NCBI GenBank assembly: GCA_002686855.1
Contig: NYYQ01000066.1
Location: 1-34,983, forward strand
DNA from: Candidatus Woesearchaeota archaeon
GTDB lineage: Archaea > Nanobdellota > Nanobdellia > Woesearchaeales > GW2011-AR4
Reading direction: 5' to 3'
DNA length: 34,983 nucleotides
In this document: in pieces, positions 8,502-17,895 of the stretch
Layout of the letters: every line of letters starts with the position of its first letter
Position numbering within the stretch: the first letter of the stretch is position 1
Translations under genes and position numbers: made by a program
Notes under the pieces: model-generated
Databases searched by the model: none
The model's input: the letters and a program-made list of their open reading frames with translations, nothing else
What the model was told of the DNA's origin: nothing

Positions 8502-8735
8502 GTGATTAAATTGAAACTATCAAGTATTCAGTTATATGAAGATACAAAAAGGAAATTAGGAAATAGAAAGATACATCCTAGAGAAAGCTACGATTCTGTC
8601 CTTAAGAGAATTCTAGAAAACGAGAAAATCCCTTCAATTGAGGAGATGTTTAGGCAAGGAGATAAGATAAAGCAAAGCAAAAAATATACCACTAAAGATG
8701 TAATAGTGATAAGCCATGGAATGAGGGGAAAATGA
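8502..8735 (+). CDS. VapB-type antitoxin (GTG start)
   Basis: 77 aa, basic N-terminus, 4-nt overlap with PIN-domain gene; upstream TATA atatttatatatac and CTATAG repeats. Confidence 0.7.
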   Translation: MIKLKLSSIQLYEDTKRKLGNRKIHPRESYDSVLKRILENEKIPSIEEMFRQGDKIKQSKKYTTKDVIVISHGMRGK

Positions 8736-9112
8736 TGGCGCAATTTATAGACGCTAATATCATAATCAAAGCTTTTACTGACAATACTGATAAGGAAAGA
8801 TGCAGAAAAGCCTTATATGAAAACTTCGTTACAAATACTTTATGCTTGGTAGAAGCACAACATGGCATATCTGTAATTAAGAATAATAAAATCTATGCTG
8901 TTAATTGCATTAAATCTTTATTTAAGCATAATTGCACTATAGTACAATTAGATAAGAATTTGCTCTTTGAAAGCTTTAGAAGAGTAGAGAAATATAATCT
9001 TAACATGTTTGACCTGATAAATTATGTTACAGCTTTAATTAATAATTGCTCAGAATTTGTCTCATACGATAAGGATTTTAACAATTTAGAAGTAAAGAGA
9101 GTTGAGCCGTGA
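8732..9112 (+). CDS. vapC: PIN-domain ribonuclease toxin VapC
   Basis: FIDANIII, LVEAQ, MFDLINY, SYDKDF acidic PIN motifs. Confidence 0.85.
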   Translation: MMAQFIDANIIIKAFTDNTDKERCRKALYENFVTNTLCLVEAQHGISVIKNNKIYAVNCIKSLFKHNCTIVQLDKNLLFESFRRVEKYNLNMFDLINYVTALINNCSEFVSYDKDFNNLEVKRVEP

Positions 9113-9215
9113 ACTACCCCTAGCTTTCACAAGGACACTTCTTGGCTGGCAAGTTAAATATTTAAGGTATTTTAACAAAAAGTTATATAAACTAATTGTT
9201 GCAGGGGAAATACTT

Positions 9216-10193
9216 ATGTATGATGTAATAACTATTGGTTCTGCTACTATAGATACTTTTGTAAAGACAGAGTTCTGCGATATGGTCAAACAGAAAGGCA
9301 AAGATTGTGTTACTTATCCAGTAGGAGCTAAAATTCTCGTTGATGAACTAATCCTTACTACAGGTGGAGGAGGCACAAATGCTGCTGTTTCCTTGGCAAG
9401 ATTAGGGCATAAAGTTGCTTTTTTAGGTAAAATGGGCTTAAAGTACAATTCAAACATGCTTGTTTCAGAACTAAAAAAAGAAAAGATAGATACATCATTG
9501 ATTGTGAGGAAAAAAACCTCAAGGACAGGCTACTCAGTCATACTTGATAGTCTAAGACACGACAGGACAATTCTTGTTTTTAGGGGCTCTAATAATGATT
9601 TAAGGTTCAATGAAGTAAAAATTAAAAAATTGAAGACAAAATGGTTTTATTTTTCTTCTATGATGGGAAAATCTTTTAAGACTTTAGAGAAGATTGCAAG
9701 TTATGCAACAAAAAATAAGATAAAAATTGCCTTTAACATAAGCTCTTATTTAGCAAAGAAAGGCGTTAGATATTTGAAAACAATATTAAAAAAAACAAAT
9801 ATTTTGATTTTAAATAAAGAAGAAGCAGGAATGGTTGTTGGAAAAGGTAAAGTTGAGAAATTATTAAAGAAATTACACAAATTAGGACCGGAAATTGTTG
9901 GTATTACAGATGGCAATAAGGGAGTGTATGTTTTTGATGGCAACCATCTTTATTATGGAAAACCAAGCAACATAAATGTTGTTGAGACTACAGGAGCAGG
10001 AGATGCGTTTGCTTCTTCATTTCTTTCTGGTATGATTAGGAAAAATGATGTTGAGTTTGCCATGAAATTAGGAATGACTAATGCTGAAAGTGTTATAACA
10101 CATCATGGAGCAAAGAATAAGCTGCTGAAGTATAATGGGGCTTTGAGGGTTATGAAGGGAAGGCCTATAAAAGTTACAAAGAAAAAACTTTAG
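9216..10193 (+). CDS. PfkB/ribokinase-family carbohydrate (or nucleoside) kinase
   Basis: TTGGGGTNAAVSLARLG; VVETTGAGDAFASSFLSGM; TATA aagttatataaac upstream; start at MYDVITIG. Confidence 0.88.
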   Translation: MYDVITIGSATIDTFVKTEFCDMVKQKGKDCVTYPVGAKILVDELILTTGGGGTNAAVSLARLGHKVAFLGKMGLKYNSNMLVSELKKEKIDTSLIVRKKTSRTGYSVILDSLRHDRTILVFRGSNNDLRFNEVKIKKLKTKWFYFSSMMGKSFKTLEKIASYATKNKIKIAFNISSYLAKKGVRYLKTILKKTNILILNKEEAGMVVGKGKVEKLLKKLHKLGPEIVGITDGNKGVYVFDGNHLYYGKPSNINVVETTGAGDAFASSFLSGMIRKNDVEFAMKLGMTNAESVITHHGAKNKLLKYNGALRVMKGRPIKVTKKKL

Positions 10194-10879
10194 ACATTCT
10201 TAAAAGATTTACTTATCTTCTCGTTCCAAAAGGTAGGTAAAGAATAGTTAATCAATCCCTGAAAATCATCATCCCAGATATAGAAGTGAGCTTTTTTCTC
10301 TTCAAGTTCTTTAAAATGGGGAACTATTTTTTCATAAATGTCCTTTAATGCCTTTCTTTCGAATTTTGATTGTAATAGGGAAGGCTCTTTTAATATCAGG
10401 GTGTCTGCCAGCCTTAAGACATTTAAATCAATCATTGCAGAGTTTTGAGTTATTAATAATAATGTAAGGTTTTTATGCCTGGCAATGGCCATTATGTTGC
10501 TTAACTCTTTATTTATATTTTTCATTGAATCTCTGGAAGAGAATAATATTGCGCCTTCATCAAACAAGACAGTTGAGTTATTGGGAATCTTTTGTATTGA
10601 ATCAACTTTTTTTAGCCACCAAGGAAGCCTTGTTTTTTCATAGCCCAGAGTATAACATTTTCTTTTTGTTTCTTTGTGGAAGATTTCAAGGAATTTCATA
10701 CCTAAGCTGGTTTTTCCAGAGCCTCTCTTGCCAACTATTAATGAGATCAAGCTGTGATTTTTTAGTTTTTTATAGAATTCATCATAGTTTCCATTATGTT
10801 CTTTAACCACACTAAAAGGAATATATGGCTCTTTTTCTTTTTTCTCTGTTACTTTTCTGAACAAATCCAGTATTTTCAT
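10190..10879 (-). CDS. P-loop ATPase, Zot-like/FtsK-HerA superfamily candidate
   Basis: VGKRGSGKTSLG Walker A; STVLFDEGAIL Walker B; LLLITQNS sensor-like strand. Confidence 0.65.
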   Translation of the reverse strand: MKILDLFRKVTEKKEKEPYIPFSVVKEHNGNYDEFYKKLKNHSLISLIVGKRGSGKTSLGMKFLEIFHKETKRKCYTLGYEKTRLPWWLKKVDSIQKIPNNSTVLFDEGAILFSSRDSMKNINKELSNIMAIARHKNLTLLLITQNSAMIDLNVLRLADTLILKEPSLLQSKFERKALKDIYEKIVPHFKELEEKKAHFYIWDDDFQGLINYSLPTFWNEKISKSFKNV

Positions 10880-10959
10880 GCTCTAAAGTAATTGATTTAA
10901 GTATAAAAAGATTTGTAAAATAACAATATTCATTAAGGAGTAACTTATTTTTTAATATT

Positions 10960-11007
10960 ATGAACGCAAACATGACTTTTGGTTTTTATTTTTGGTTCTA
11001 CTTTTAG
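10960..11007 (+). other. Candidate leader peptide ORF MNANMTFGFYFWFYF*
   Basis: 15-aa ORF, 8 of last 9 residues aromatic (F/Y/W); TATAAAAA at ~10902 and aaggag at 10935 upstream; U-rich tract downstream. Confidence 0.4.
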
Positions 11008-11105
11008 TTAGCTCGTTTGCTATTGATAAGTTCTTTCTTTTGTTTTTTTATAGGATGAGAACAAGGGCTTTATTCTTAAAATGCTATTAAAAATTAATTA
11101 TAAAA

Positions 11106-11768
11106 TTAAACTAGATGTTGTAAATTATCTATAACATTCAAGGCTTTTAACAAATTCTCTTTGTTAACAATTATCAGCAATTCAGGAGCGCAACTCATAA
11201 TCTCAACAATATTTGTATCTTCTGCATTTAAGGAGGAAGCCACTAAGGATACTATACCCTTGATGTTTTGAGCTTCTTCTGTAAATTGCAAATTTATCTC
11301 AACTAATTTTTTATCCAACGATATAATCTCTGCTTTATTAAATATATTATAGAATTTATTAAGGTTTTTCTCATCCAAAATAATAGTTATGCTTTGTTCT
11401 GCCTGGATTATCCTTATTATTTCTCCTTTTTCAACATCAACAATAGAATTAAGTTTGCTTATGCTTTCAACACTTTTTTTGTTTTTTTGCACCCTGATGT
11501 CCACTATATTACTTCTTGTCTTTACTGCAATCTTTGAAAAAAATTTTTTAAATTTATGATCGCTTGTTGCTTTTTCAGAGCGTTTATACCTCCTTATTGC
11601 GCTGATTATCGCATCAAGATTGCTTTCTTTTAAATCCAAACTTTCAATAATATACCTGGATAATGCTCTTAGGCTTATTATGTTCTTAAATAAACATTTG
11701 CGTATTATAAAATCATTATCCAAAAAGACCTTTATTTTGTCTGATATATTTTGTGTCATAAAAGACAT
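11106..11768 (-). CDS. ACT-domain protein with probable HTH-like N-terminus; putative regulator divergent from trpE
   Basis: N-term LRALSRYIIESLDLKESNLDAIISAIRRYKRS; two ACT-like segments (IIRIIQAEQSITIILDEKN; IKGIVSLVASSLNAEDTNIVEIMSCAPELLIIVNKENLLKAL). Confidence 0.65.
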   Translation of the reverse strand: MSFMTQNISDKIKVFLDNDFIIRKCLFKNIISLRALSRYIIESLDLKESNLDAIISAIRRYKRSEKATSDHKFKKFFSKIAVKTRSNIVDIRVQKNKKSVESISKLNSIVDVEKGEIIRIIQAEQSITIILDEKNLNKFYNIFNKAEIISLDKKLVEINLQFTEEAQNIKGIVSLVASSLNAEDTNIVEIMSCAPELLIIVNKENLLKALNVIDNLQHLV

Positions 11769-11862
11769 AAATGAGTCCTAATTTATAAATTTAACTAATT
11801 TATGCCACAAAATTTATAAGAGTATGCCTGCTTGAATTATAAAAAACAATTGAGATGAGGAA

Positions 11863-13449
11863 ATGCAGCAAGCAAAAAATCTGATAAAAAGCGCGAAAAT
11901 AGGAAGCATTGTACCAGTTGTAGAGACCTTGCCATATGCTTTGGATCCTGTTGATTATTTTGCGAAACTGTCAGATTATGGAAAGAAAAAAAATTCAATA
12001 TTACTGGAATCAGCAGATATTGTTCCAAAATATGGGGAAAGAAGCTTAGGCAGTGTTGACCCATGCTTAAAGGTTGAAGGCAAAGATGAAAAATTTGAAA
12101 TAACTGCCTTGAACGAGTTAGGAAAAAAATTCATTGTATTCCTGAAAAACGAGTTTGATTTTTGCGATAAGGTGGAATATAAAAAAGATGTAATAAGGGG
12201 AATATTAAAGCCCAAAAGGAATGTTGTGAGCGAGGAAGAGAGATTACAACTAACTAACCATGCAGACATTATAAGAAAAATAGCCTTCAAATTCAAGCCC
12301 ACTATTAAACCATTTATCCCTTATTCAGGGCTTTTTGGTTGCATATCATATGACTTTATTGACCAATTCGAGGATTTGCCAAAAAATAAAAAAGATATAA
12401 CAAATGATCCGGACTATGTCCTTTATTTTTTGGACAACTTATTCCTTATAGACCACAAGGAGAATAAGACGTTTTTTGTTTCTAATGCCTTGATTACAGA
12501 TGATGGGAATAGTATCTATGATGAATGCCTGTCTAAAATTGAAGGTTATAAGAATGCAATAAAAAAGAAAGTTAAGAATGGAAATAACAAAAATAGAACA
12601 AAACAAAAGATTGAAAGTGATACAAGCAAAGAGGAATTTATAGAGCTTGTCAAGAAGGTAAAAAGGAACATCATGGCAGGTGATGTTTATCAAACAGTGT
12701 TATCAAGAACTATAAGCACAAATTATATCAAAGAGCCTCTTGATATCTATAAAAAATTAAGGAAACTAAATCCAAGCCCGTATATGTTTTTTATTAATAA
12801 TAGTGGGGGTATTTTGCTTGGCGCATCTCCAGAGATGACTTTAAGGGTGCAGGGTGATAGTAAGAAAATTGTGGAAATAAGACCCATAGCAGGAACTAAA
12901 CCAAGAGGCTTAATGGGAGATAAGATTGATATGGACCTTGATTCGAGATATGAAACTGAACTTAAAATTGATGCCAAGGAGATTTCTGAGCATACTATGT
13001 TAGTAGATTTAGCAAGAAATGATGTGGCTAAAGTTTCGGGGCCAGGAACAAGGTATGTTAACGAGTCATTGGTTGTTGAGAAGTATTCTCATGTTCAGCA
13101 TCTTGTATCTAATGTAAAAGGAACGTTAAAAGAAGGCTTAGATGCTTTGCATGCTTACGTTGCTACAATGAACATGGGCACATTAACCGGGGCTCCAAAG
13201 GTTGAAGCAATGAAACTAATAAGAAAGTATGAGAAAACAAAGCGTGGTTTTTATGGGGGAACAGTATGCTATATAACTCCAAATGGGGATTTTGACAGCG
13301 CAATAATAATACGCTCAATCAGGATCAAAGGAAAGAAAGCTTATGTGAGGACTGGTGCTGGAATTGTACATGATAGTGATCCAGAATCTGAATATGAAGA
13401 AACAGGAAGAAAAGCCAGTGCATGCCTGAAAGTGCTTGGGGAGGATTAG
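11863..13449 (+). CDS. trpE: Anthranilate synthase component I
   Basis: LLESAD motif, IAGTKPRG, ELKIDAKEISEHTMLVDLARND, GTLTGAPKVEAM, GGTVCYI. Confidence 0.94.
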   Translation: MQQAKNLIKSAKIGSIVPVVETLPYALDPVDYFAKLSDYGKKKNSILLESADIVPKYGERSLGSVDPCLKVEGKDEKFEITALNELGKKFIVFLKNEFDFCDKVEYKKDVIRGILKPKRNVVSEEERLQLTNHADIIRKIAFKFKPTIKPFIPYSGLFGCISYDFIDQFEDLPKNKKDITNDPDYVLYFLDNLFLIDHKENKTFFVSNALITDDGNSIYDECLSKIEGYKNAIKKKVKNGNNKNRTKQKIESDTSKEEFIELVKKVKRNIMAGDVYQTVLSRTISTNYIKEPLDIYKKLRKLNPSPYMFFINNSGGILLGASPEMTLRVQGDSKKIVEIRPIAGTKPRGLMGDKIDMDLDSRYETELKIDAKEISEHTMLVDLARNDVAKVSGPGTRYVNESLVVEKYSHVQHLVSNVKGTLKEGLDALHAYVATMNMGTLTGAPKVEAMKLIRKYEKTKRGFYGGTVCYITPNGDFDSAIIIRSIRIKGKKAYVRTGAGIVHDSDPESEYEETGRKASACLKVLGED

Positions 13450-13450
13450 G

Positions 13451-14026
13451 ATGGATATTATCATGATTGATAATTTTGATTCATTTACATATAACTTAGT
13501 TGATGAGTTTGAGAAAAGAAAATGCAAGGTTTTTGTATATAGGAACAATATAGAATTTAAAGAGTTTCAAAAAATCGCGGATAAAATCAAACCCGGATTA
13601 ATAGTGATATCTCCGGGGCCTTCTTCTCCAAAAAATGCAGGTATCTCAATTAAGGTAATTAAACATTATGCGGGAAAAATACCGATATTTGGTGTTTGCC
13701 TGGGGCATCAATGTACCATAGAAGCTTTTGGTGGAGTAGTTGATAAAGCAAAAGAGATTTATCATGGAAAACCTTCCAGAATAATCCATGATAAAAAAAC
13801 CATTTACAATAATCTACCAAATCCATTGCAGGTCGGAAGATACCATTCTTTGGCTGGTTTAAATGTTCCAGATGAGCTTATTGTTTCTGCAAAGACAGAT
13901 AATAATATTGTAATGGGTGTGAGACATAAGAAATTTTTTGTTGAAGGAGTCCAATTCCATCCAGAAAGCATTCTTACGTCACAAGGCGGCTTGATTATAG
14001 AAAATTTACTGGGAGCATTAAAATGA
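13451..14026 (+). CDS. trpG: Anthranilate synthase component II (glutamine amidotransferase)
   Basis: MIDNFDSFTYNL; SPGPSSP; FGVCLGHQ; VQFHPESI. Confidence 0.95.
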   Translation: MDIIMIDNFDSFTYNLVDEFEKRKCKVFVYRNNIEFKEFQKIADKIKPGLIVISPGPSSPKNAGISIKVIKHYAGKIPIFGVCLGHQCTIEAFGGVVDKAKEIYHGKPSRIIHDKKTIYNNLPNPLQVGRYHSLAGLNVPDELIVSAKTDNNIVMGVRHKKFFVEGVQFHPESILTSQGGLIIENLLGALK

Positions 14027-15039
14027 TTAAAAGTATAATAGCTAAATTGGTTGAAAAGCAAGACCTTGCACAAGATGAAACAGAACAAGTTATGAACCAG
14101 ATAATGGAAGGCAATGTCGCGGATGAGGACATAGTTGATTTTCTTGTAGCCTTAAGGGATAAAGGAGAGACTATTGATGAGATAACAGCATGTGTAAAAA
14201 TAATGAGACAGAAAGCATCTACCATAAGACCTAATGTTGAGTACTTGGTAGATACCTGCGGTACTGGAGGAGATGAATCAGATACTTTCAATATTTCAAC
14301 TGCTGCTGCTTTTGTTGTTGCTGGTGCAAATGTAGCTGTGGCAAAACACGGAAATAAATCTGTAAGCTCAAAATGCGGCAGTGCTGATGTATTAAGAGAG
14401 CTGGGAGTTAATATTGAATTGCAACCAAAATTAGTTGAAAAGTGCATAGAAGAAGTTGGAGTTGGCTTCATGTTTGCTCCAATATTCCATCCTGCGATGA
14501 AATATGCTGTAAATGCGAGAAAGCAGATCGGCACTAGGACTATTTTCAATATATTAGGACCATTAACTAATCCTGCTAATGCTTTGTCACAATTAATTGG
14601 TGTTTTTGATGAGAATTTATTAAAGGATATTGCTGAAGTTTTGAAGAATCTTGGCAGTAAGCACGTGATGGTTGTAAATGGCCATGGCTTAGATGAGATA
14701 ACAATATGCGGCAAAACAAGAGTATGCGAGCTAAAAAATGGTGAAATAAATAGCTATGAGTTAAATCCAGAAGAATTTGGATTTAAACTTTGCACTATAG
14801 AAGAGATAAAAGGAGGAGACCCTAAAGAAAATGCAGAGATAATACTAAAAATTCTGAATGGATTTCATGGACCTAAAAGAGGCATTGTTTTGTTAAATGC
14901 TGCTGCTGCTTTATTAACCAGCGGAATAGCAAAAGATTACAAAGATGCTTTGAAGCTTGCAGTACATTCAATAGATTCAGGAAAATCACTAGAAAAATTA
15001 AATGCATTAATACGGTTTACAAATAAAAATGCTCAATAA
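14023..15039 (+). CDS. trpD: Anthranilate phosphoribosyltransferase
   Basis: VDTCGTGGDESDTFNISTAAAFVVAGANVAVAKHGN. Confidence 0.95.
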   Translation: MIKSIIAKLVEKQDLAQDETEQVMNQIMEGNVADEDIVDFLVALRDKGETIDEITACVKIMRQKASTIRPNVEYLVDTCGTGGDESDTFNISTAAAFVVAGANVAVAKHGNKSVSSKCGSADVLRELGVNIELQPKLVEKCIEEVGVGFMFAPIFHPAMKYAVNARKQIGTRTIFNILGPLTNPANALSQLIGVFDENLLKDIAEVLKNLGSKHVMVVNGHGLDEITICGKTRVCELKNGEINSYELNPEEFGFKLCTIEEIKGGDPKENAEIILKILNGFHGPKRGIVLLNAAAALLTSGIAKDYKDALKLAVHSIDSGKSLEKLNALIRFTNKNAQ

Positions 15040-15784
15040 AATAGTTGAAAACAAAAAAATAGAACTTGAAGAGAGCAAGAAAAAATTCCCTTTAGACAGC
15101 TTTAAAGATAAAATTGAAAAGTCCAGAAGAGATTTTAAAAAAGCTATTTCCAAAAATAAATTAAATCTTATCGCAGAGATAAAGAGAAAGTCTCCATCCA
15201 AAAAGATAGAAAATAGCGAGTTTAATATTAAAAAAATAGTTAAAATATATAACAAGCATTCTGATGCTATATCTGTACTTGCTGATAAAAAATTCTTTAA
15301 TGGAAGTTTAAGAGATTTAAAAGCTGTCAGCAAATTAACAAGTTTGCCAATATTAAGGAAAGATTTTATTATTGATGAATACCAAATTTATGAATCTAGA
15401 TATTATAATGCTGATGCGATTTTGTTAATTGCTTCTATATTAACTAACAATCAAATAAATGATTTCATTAGTTTGGCTAAAAGCTATGACCTGGATTGTA
15501 TGGTTGAGGCGCATACAAAAGAGGAACTTGATAGTGTGTTGAGTTCTGATGCTGATATAATTGGGATTAATAACAGGAATCTCCAAACATTAGAGGTTGA
15601 TACAAACACTACATTGCAGCTCATGGATTTGATACCTAAAGATAAAATAATTGTGAGTGAGAGTGGAATCTCTTCCAAAGAATATGTTGATAAGATAGCT
15701 GGGAAAGTTAATGCAATACTTGTAGGGACATTATTCATGAACTCGGAAAAATTAGAAGAAGAAATTATAAATTTAATAAGATGA
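15029..15784 (+). CDS. trpC: Indole-3-glycerol phosphate synthase
   Basis: LIAEIKRKSPSK; LPILRKDFIIDEYQIYE; IIGINNRNLQTLEVD; VSESGI. Confidence 0.94.
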   Translation: MLNKIVENKKIELEESKKKFPLDSFKDKIEKSRRDFKKAISKNKLNLIAEIKRKSPSKKIENSEFNIKKIVKIYNKHSDAISVLADKKFFNGSLRDLKAVSKLTSLPILRKDFIIDEYQIYESRYYNADAILLIASILTNNQINDFISLAKSYDLDCMVEAHTKEELDSVLSSDADIIGINNRNLQTLEVDTNTTLQLMDLIPKDKIIVSESGISSKEYVDKIAGKVNAILVGTLFMNSEKLEEEIINLIR

Positions 15785-16392
15785 CAAAAGTAAAAATATG
15801 CGGAATCATGAATGAAAGAGATGCTTTAGCTGCGGTACAATTAGGCGCAGATTATGTTGGTTTTAATTTTTATGAGTCCAGTCCAAGGTATATTGAGGGG
15901 GGAAGGGCAAAAAAAATTATCGGAAAGCTGCCAAAAACAATAAAAAAAGTAGGTATTTTTGTTAATGAAAGGCTTGATAATGTAATAAGAATTGCTAAAA
16001 ATCTAAATTTGGATTTGATTCAGCTGCATGGTGATGAAACTCCTGCTTATTGCAGACAACTAAAAAAAGAAATGAACAAAAAAATAATAAAATCATTCAG
16101 GGTAAAAAATAAAAGCGATTTAGATAAAATAAAAGAATATAATGTTGATTACTATATGTTTGATTCACATATGGAAGGATTATTTGGAGGTACTGGCAGG
16201 ACATTTAACCATAGTTTATTGAAAAATATTGGAAAGAAATTTTTTTTGTCTGGAGGCTTAAATGCTAAAAATATCAAAAAAGCTATAAAAACAGCAAAAC
16301 CATTTGCTGTAGATACAGCTTCTGGTGTTGAAGAAAAAACCGGAAAAAAGGATATTAAAAAAATAAAAAAGTTTATTGAGGCAGCAAAATGA
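15781..16392 (+). CDS. trpF: Phosphoribosylanthranilate isomerase
   Basis: VKICGIMNERDA; GADYVGFNFYESSPRYI; LIQLHGDE; GTGRTFNH. Confidence 0.94.
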   Translation: MTKVKICGIMNERDALAAVQLGADYVGFNFYESSPRYIEGGRAKKIIGKLPKTIKKVGIFVNERLDNVIRIAKNLNLDLIQLHGDETPAYCRQLKKEMNKKIIKSFRVKNKSDLDKIKEYNVDYYMFDSHMEGLFGGTGRTFNHSLLKNIGKKFFLSGGLNAKNIKKAIKTAKPFAVDTASGVEEKTGKKDIKKIKKFIEAAK

Positions 16393-16464
16393 AAATGTTA
16401 ACATTTTCAATGTACGAGGAAATCAAAGATTTCCTGTATCCAAGAAATGCTATGCATTTCTTTG
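16390..16464. repeat. Hairpin array 1 (trpF-trpB gap): TGAAAATGTTAACATTTTCA; AGGAAATC-AAA-GATTTCCT; ATCCAAGAAATGC-TAT-GCATTTCTTTGGAT
   Basis: Three consecutive near-perfect hairpins, the latter two with triplet loops. Confidence 0.75.
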
Positions 16465-16496
16465 GATTTAAATTTGGAGGAAATTCAAACAAATGA
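16410..16496 (+). other. Mini-[31 protein letters not shown] ending in ATGA overlap with trpB start
   Basis: 28-codon frame open across the hairpins; stop TGA overlaps trpB ATG at 16493; ggagg RBS inside. Confidence 0.4.
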
Positions 16497-17674
16497 AATC
16501 TTTAGGGAAATTTGGAGATTTTGGAGGAGTGTTTGTACCTGAAACACTAATGCCTGCATTGGAAGAGCTAGAGAAAACTTTTTTGAAATTAAAAAACGAT
16601 AAGAAATTCAATTATGAGTTCAACGAGTTGCTGAGAAAATATGCTGGCAGGCCTACTCCATTAACTTTTTGTCAGAACCTGAGTAAAAAATTTGGATGTA
16701 AAATTTACTTAAAGCGGGAAGATTTACTGCATACAGGAGCTCATAAGATTAATAATGCAATTGGACAAGCATTGCTTGCAAAGAGTATTGGAAAGACGCG
16801 TTTAATTGCAGAGACAGGGGCTGGGCAACATGGTGTTGCTGTTGCTACGGCAGCTGCCAAGTTAGGATTAAAATGTGAAATATATATGGGTGCTATTGAT
16901 ATTCGAAGGCAGAAGCTTAATGTTCACAGAATGAAGTTACTGGGTGCTAAAGTAAATCCTGTAACGACCGGTGGAAAAACTTTGAAGGATGCAATAAATG
17001 ATGCCTTAAGAGACTGGACTGCAAATGTTGAAAATACCCATTATCTGCTTGGGTCTGTTTTGGGGCCGCATCCGTATCCAACAATGATTGCTTATTTTCA
17101 ATCAATTATTGGCAAAGAAACAAAGAAACAATTGCTAGAAGCGGAAAGAAAACTACCCGATGTTATTGTAGCTTGTGTAGGCGGCGGTTCTAATGCTATA
17201 GGGATATTTAAAGAATTTATTCCAAGCAATCGGGTTAAGCTGGTAGGTGTAGAAGCAGGTGGTTTGGGAATAGCATCAGGAAAACATGCAGCAAGATTTT
17301 CAGACAAAAAAACCGGCAGATTAGGAATTATACATGGAACAAAAACATTAGTTTTACAGGATAAATATGGCCAAATACTAAATACGCACTCTATTTCAGC
17401 TGGTTTGGATTATTCTGCAGTGGGTCCAGAACATGCTTTTTTAAGGAGAGCAAAAAGGTCGGAATATACTTATGCCACAGATAAAGAATGCATACAGGCT
17501 TTCCAACTGCTAAGCAGGGAAGAGGGAATAATCCCGGCTTTGGAATCAGCACATGCTGTTGCTTATATCATAAAAAATACAAGTAAACTCAAAAATAAAT
17601 TGGTTGTAATTAACCTGAGCGGAAGAGGAGATAAAGACATGGATACAGCTGTTAAGGCATTAAAGCTAAAATAA
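16493..17674 (+). CDS. trpB: Tryptophan synthase beta chain (TrpB1 type)
   Basis: [61 protein letters not shown]. Confidence 0.96.
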   Translation: MKSLGKFGDFGGVFVPETLMPALEELEKTFLKLKNDKKFNYEFNELLRKYAGRPTPLTFCQNLSKKFGCKIYLKREDLLHTGAHKINNAIGQALLAKSIGKTRLIAETGAGQHGVAVATAAAKLGLKCEIYMGAIDIRRQKLNVHRMKLLGAKVNPVTTGGKTLKDAINDALRDWTANVENTHYLLGSVLGPHPYPTMIAYFQSIIGKETKKQLLEAERKLPDVIVACVGGGSNAIGIFKEFIPSNRVKLVGVEAGGLGIASGKHAARFSDKKTGRLGIIHGTKTLVLQDKYGQILNTHSISAGLDYSAVGPEHAFLRRAKRSEYTYATDKECIQAFQLLSREEGIIPALESAHAVAYIIKNTSKLKNKLVVINLSGRGDKDMDTAVKALKLK

Positions 17675-17699
17675 ATTCAATACAAATTTAATACGCTAA

Positions 17700-17848
17700 A
17701 ATTCCACCAATCTCATGAAAATTGAAAATTTTCAGGATCCTCGGAAACAAAGTTTCCGGGAAACAGGAAATTTCAAAGAAATTTCCAAGTTCACCAGAAA
17801 TCTACGATTTCTGCGTGCTATGATTGGTGGAAAAATAGTGGTGGAATT
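17700..17848. repeat. Hairpin array 2 (trpB-trpA gap): outer stem TTCCACCAATC/GATTGGTGGAA enclosing four triplet-loop hairpins, with a competing outer stem AATTCCACCA/TGGTGGAATT
   Basis: Inner arms 17716-17734, 17742-17758, 17766-17786, 17795-17813; outer arms 17702-17712/17822-17832; competing arms 17700-17709/17839-17848. Confidence 0.75.
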
Positions 17849-17895
17849 CGCTTAGTCAAAAACTACCCGAACAATATAGCTATAATAAAAACATG

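Noticed and set aside
9102-9215. N-terminal extension of the PfkB kinase ORF
   Set aside because: Overlaps the vapC end and its own TATA box; family start is MYDVITIG.
11769-11862. Aromatic leader peptide immediately before trpE
   Set aside because: Short frames here (MSPNL*, MPQNL*, MPA*) lack aromatic codons.
13995-14714. 239-aa minus-strand ORF opposite trpG/trpD
   Set aside because: Antisense shadow of a well-supported trpD; no coherent domain.
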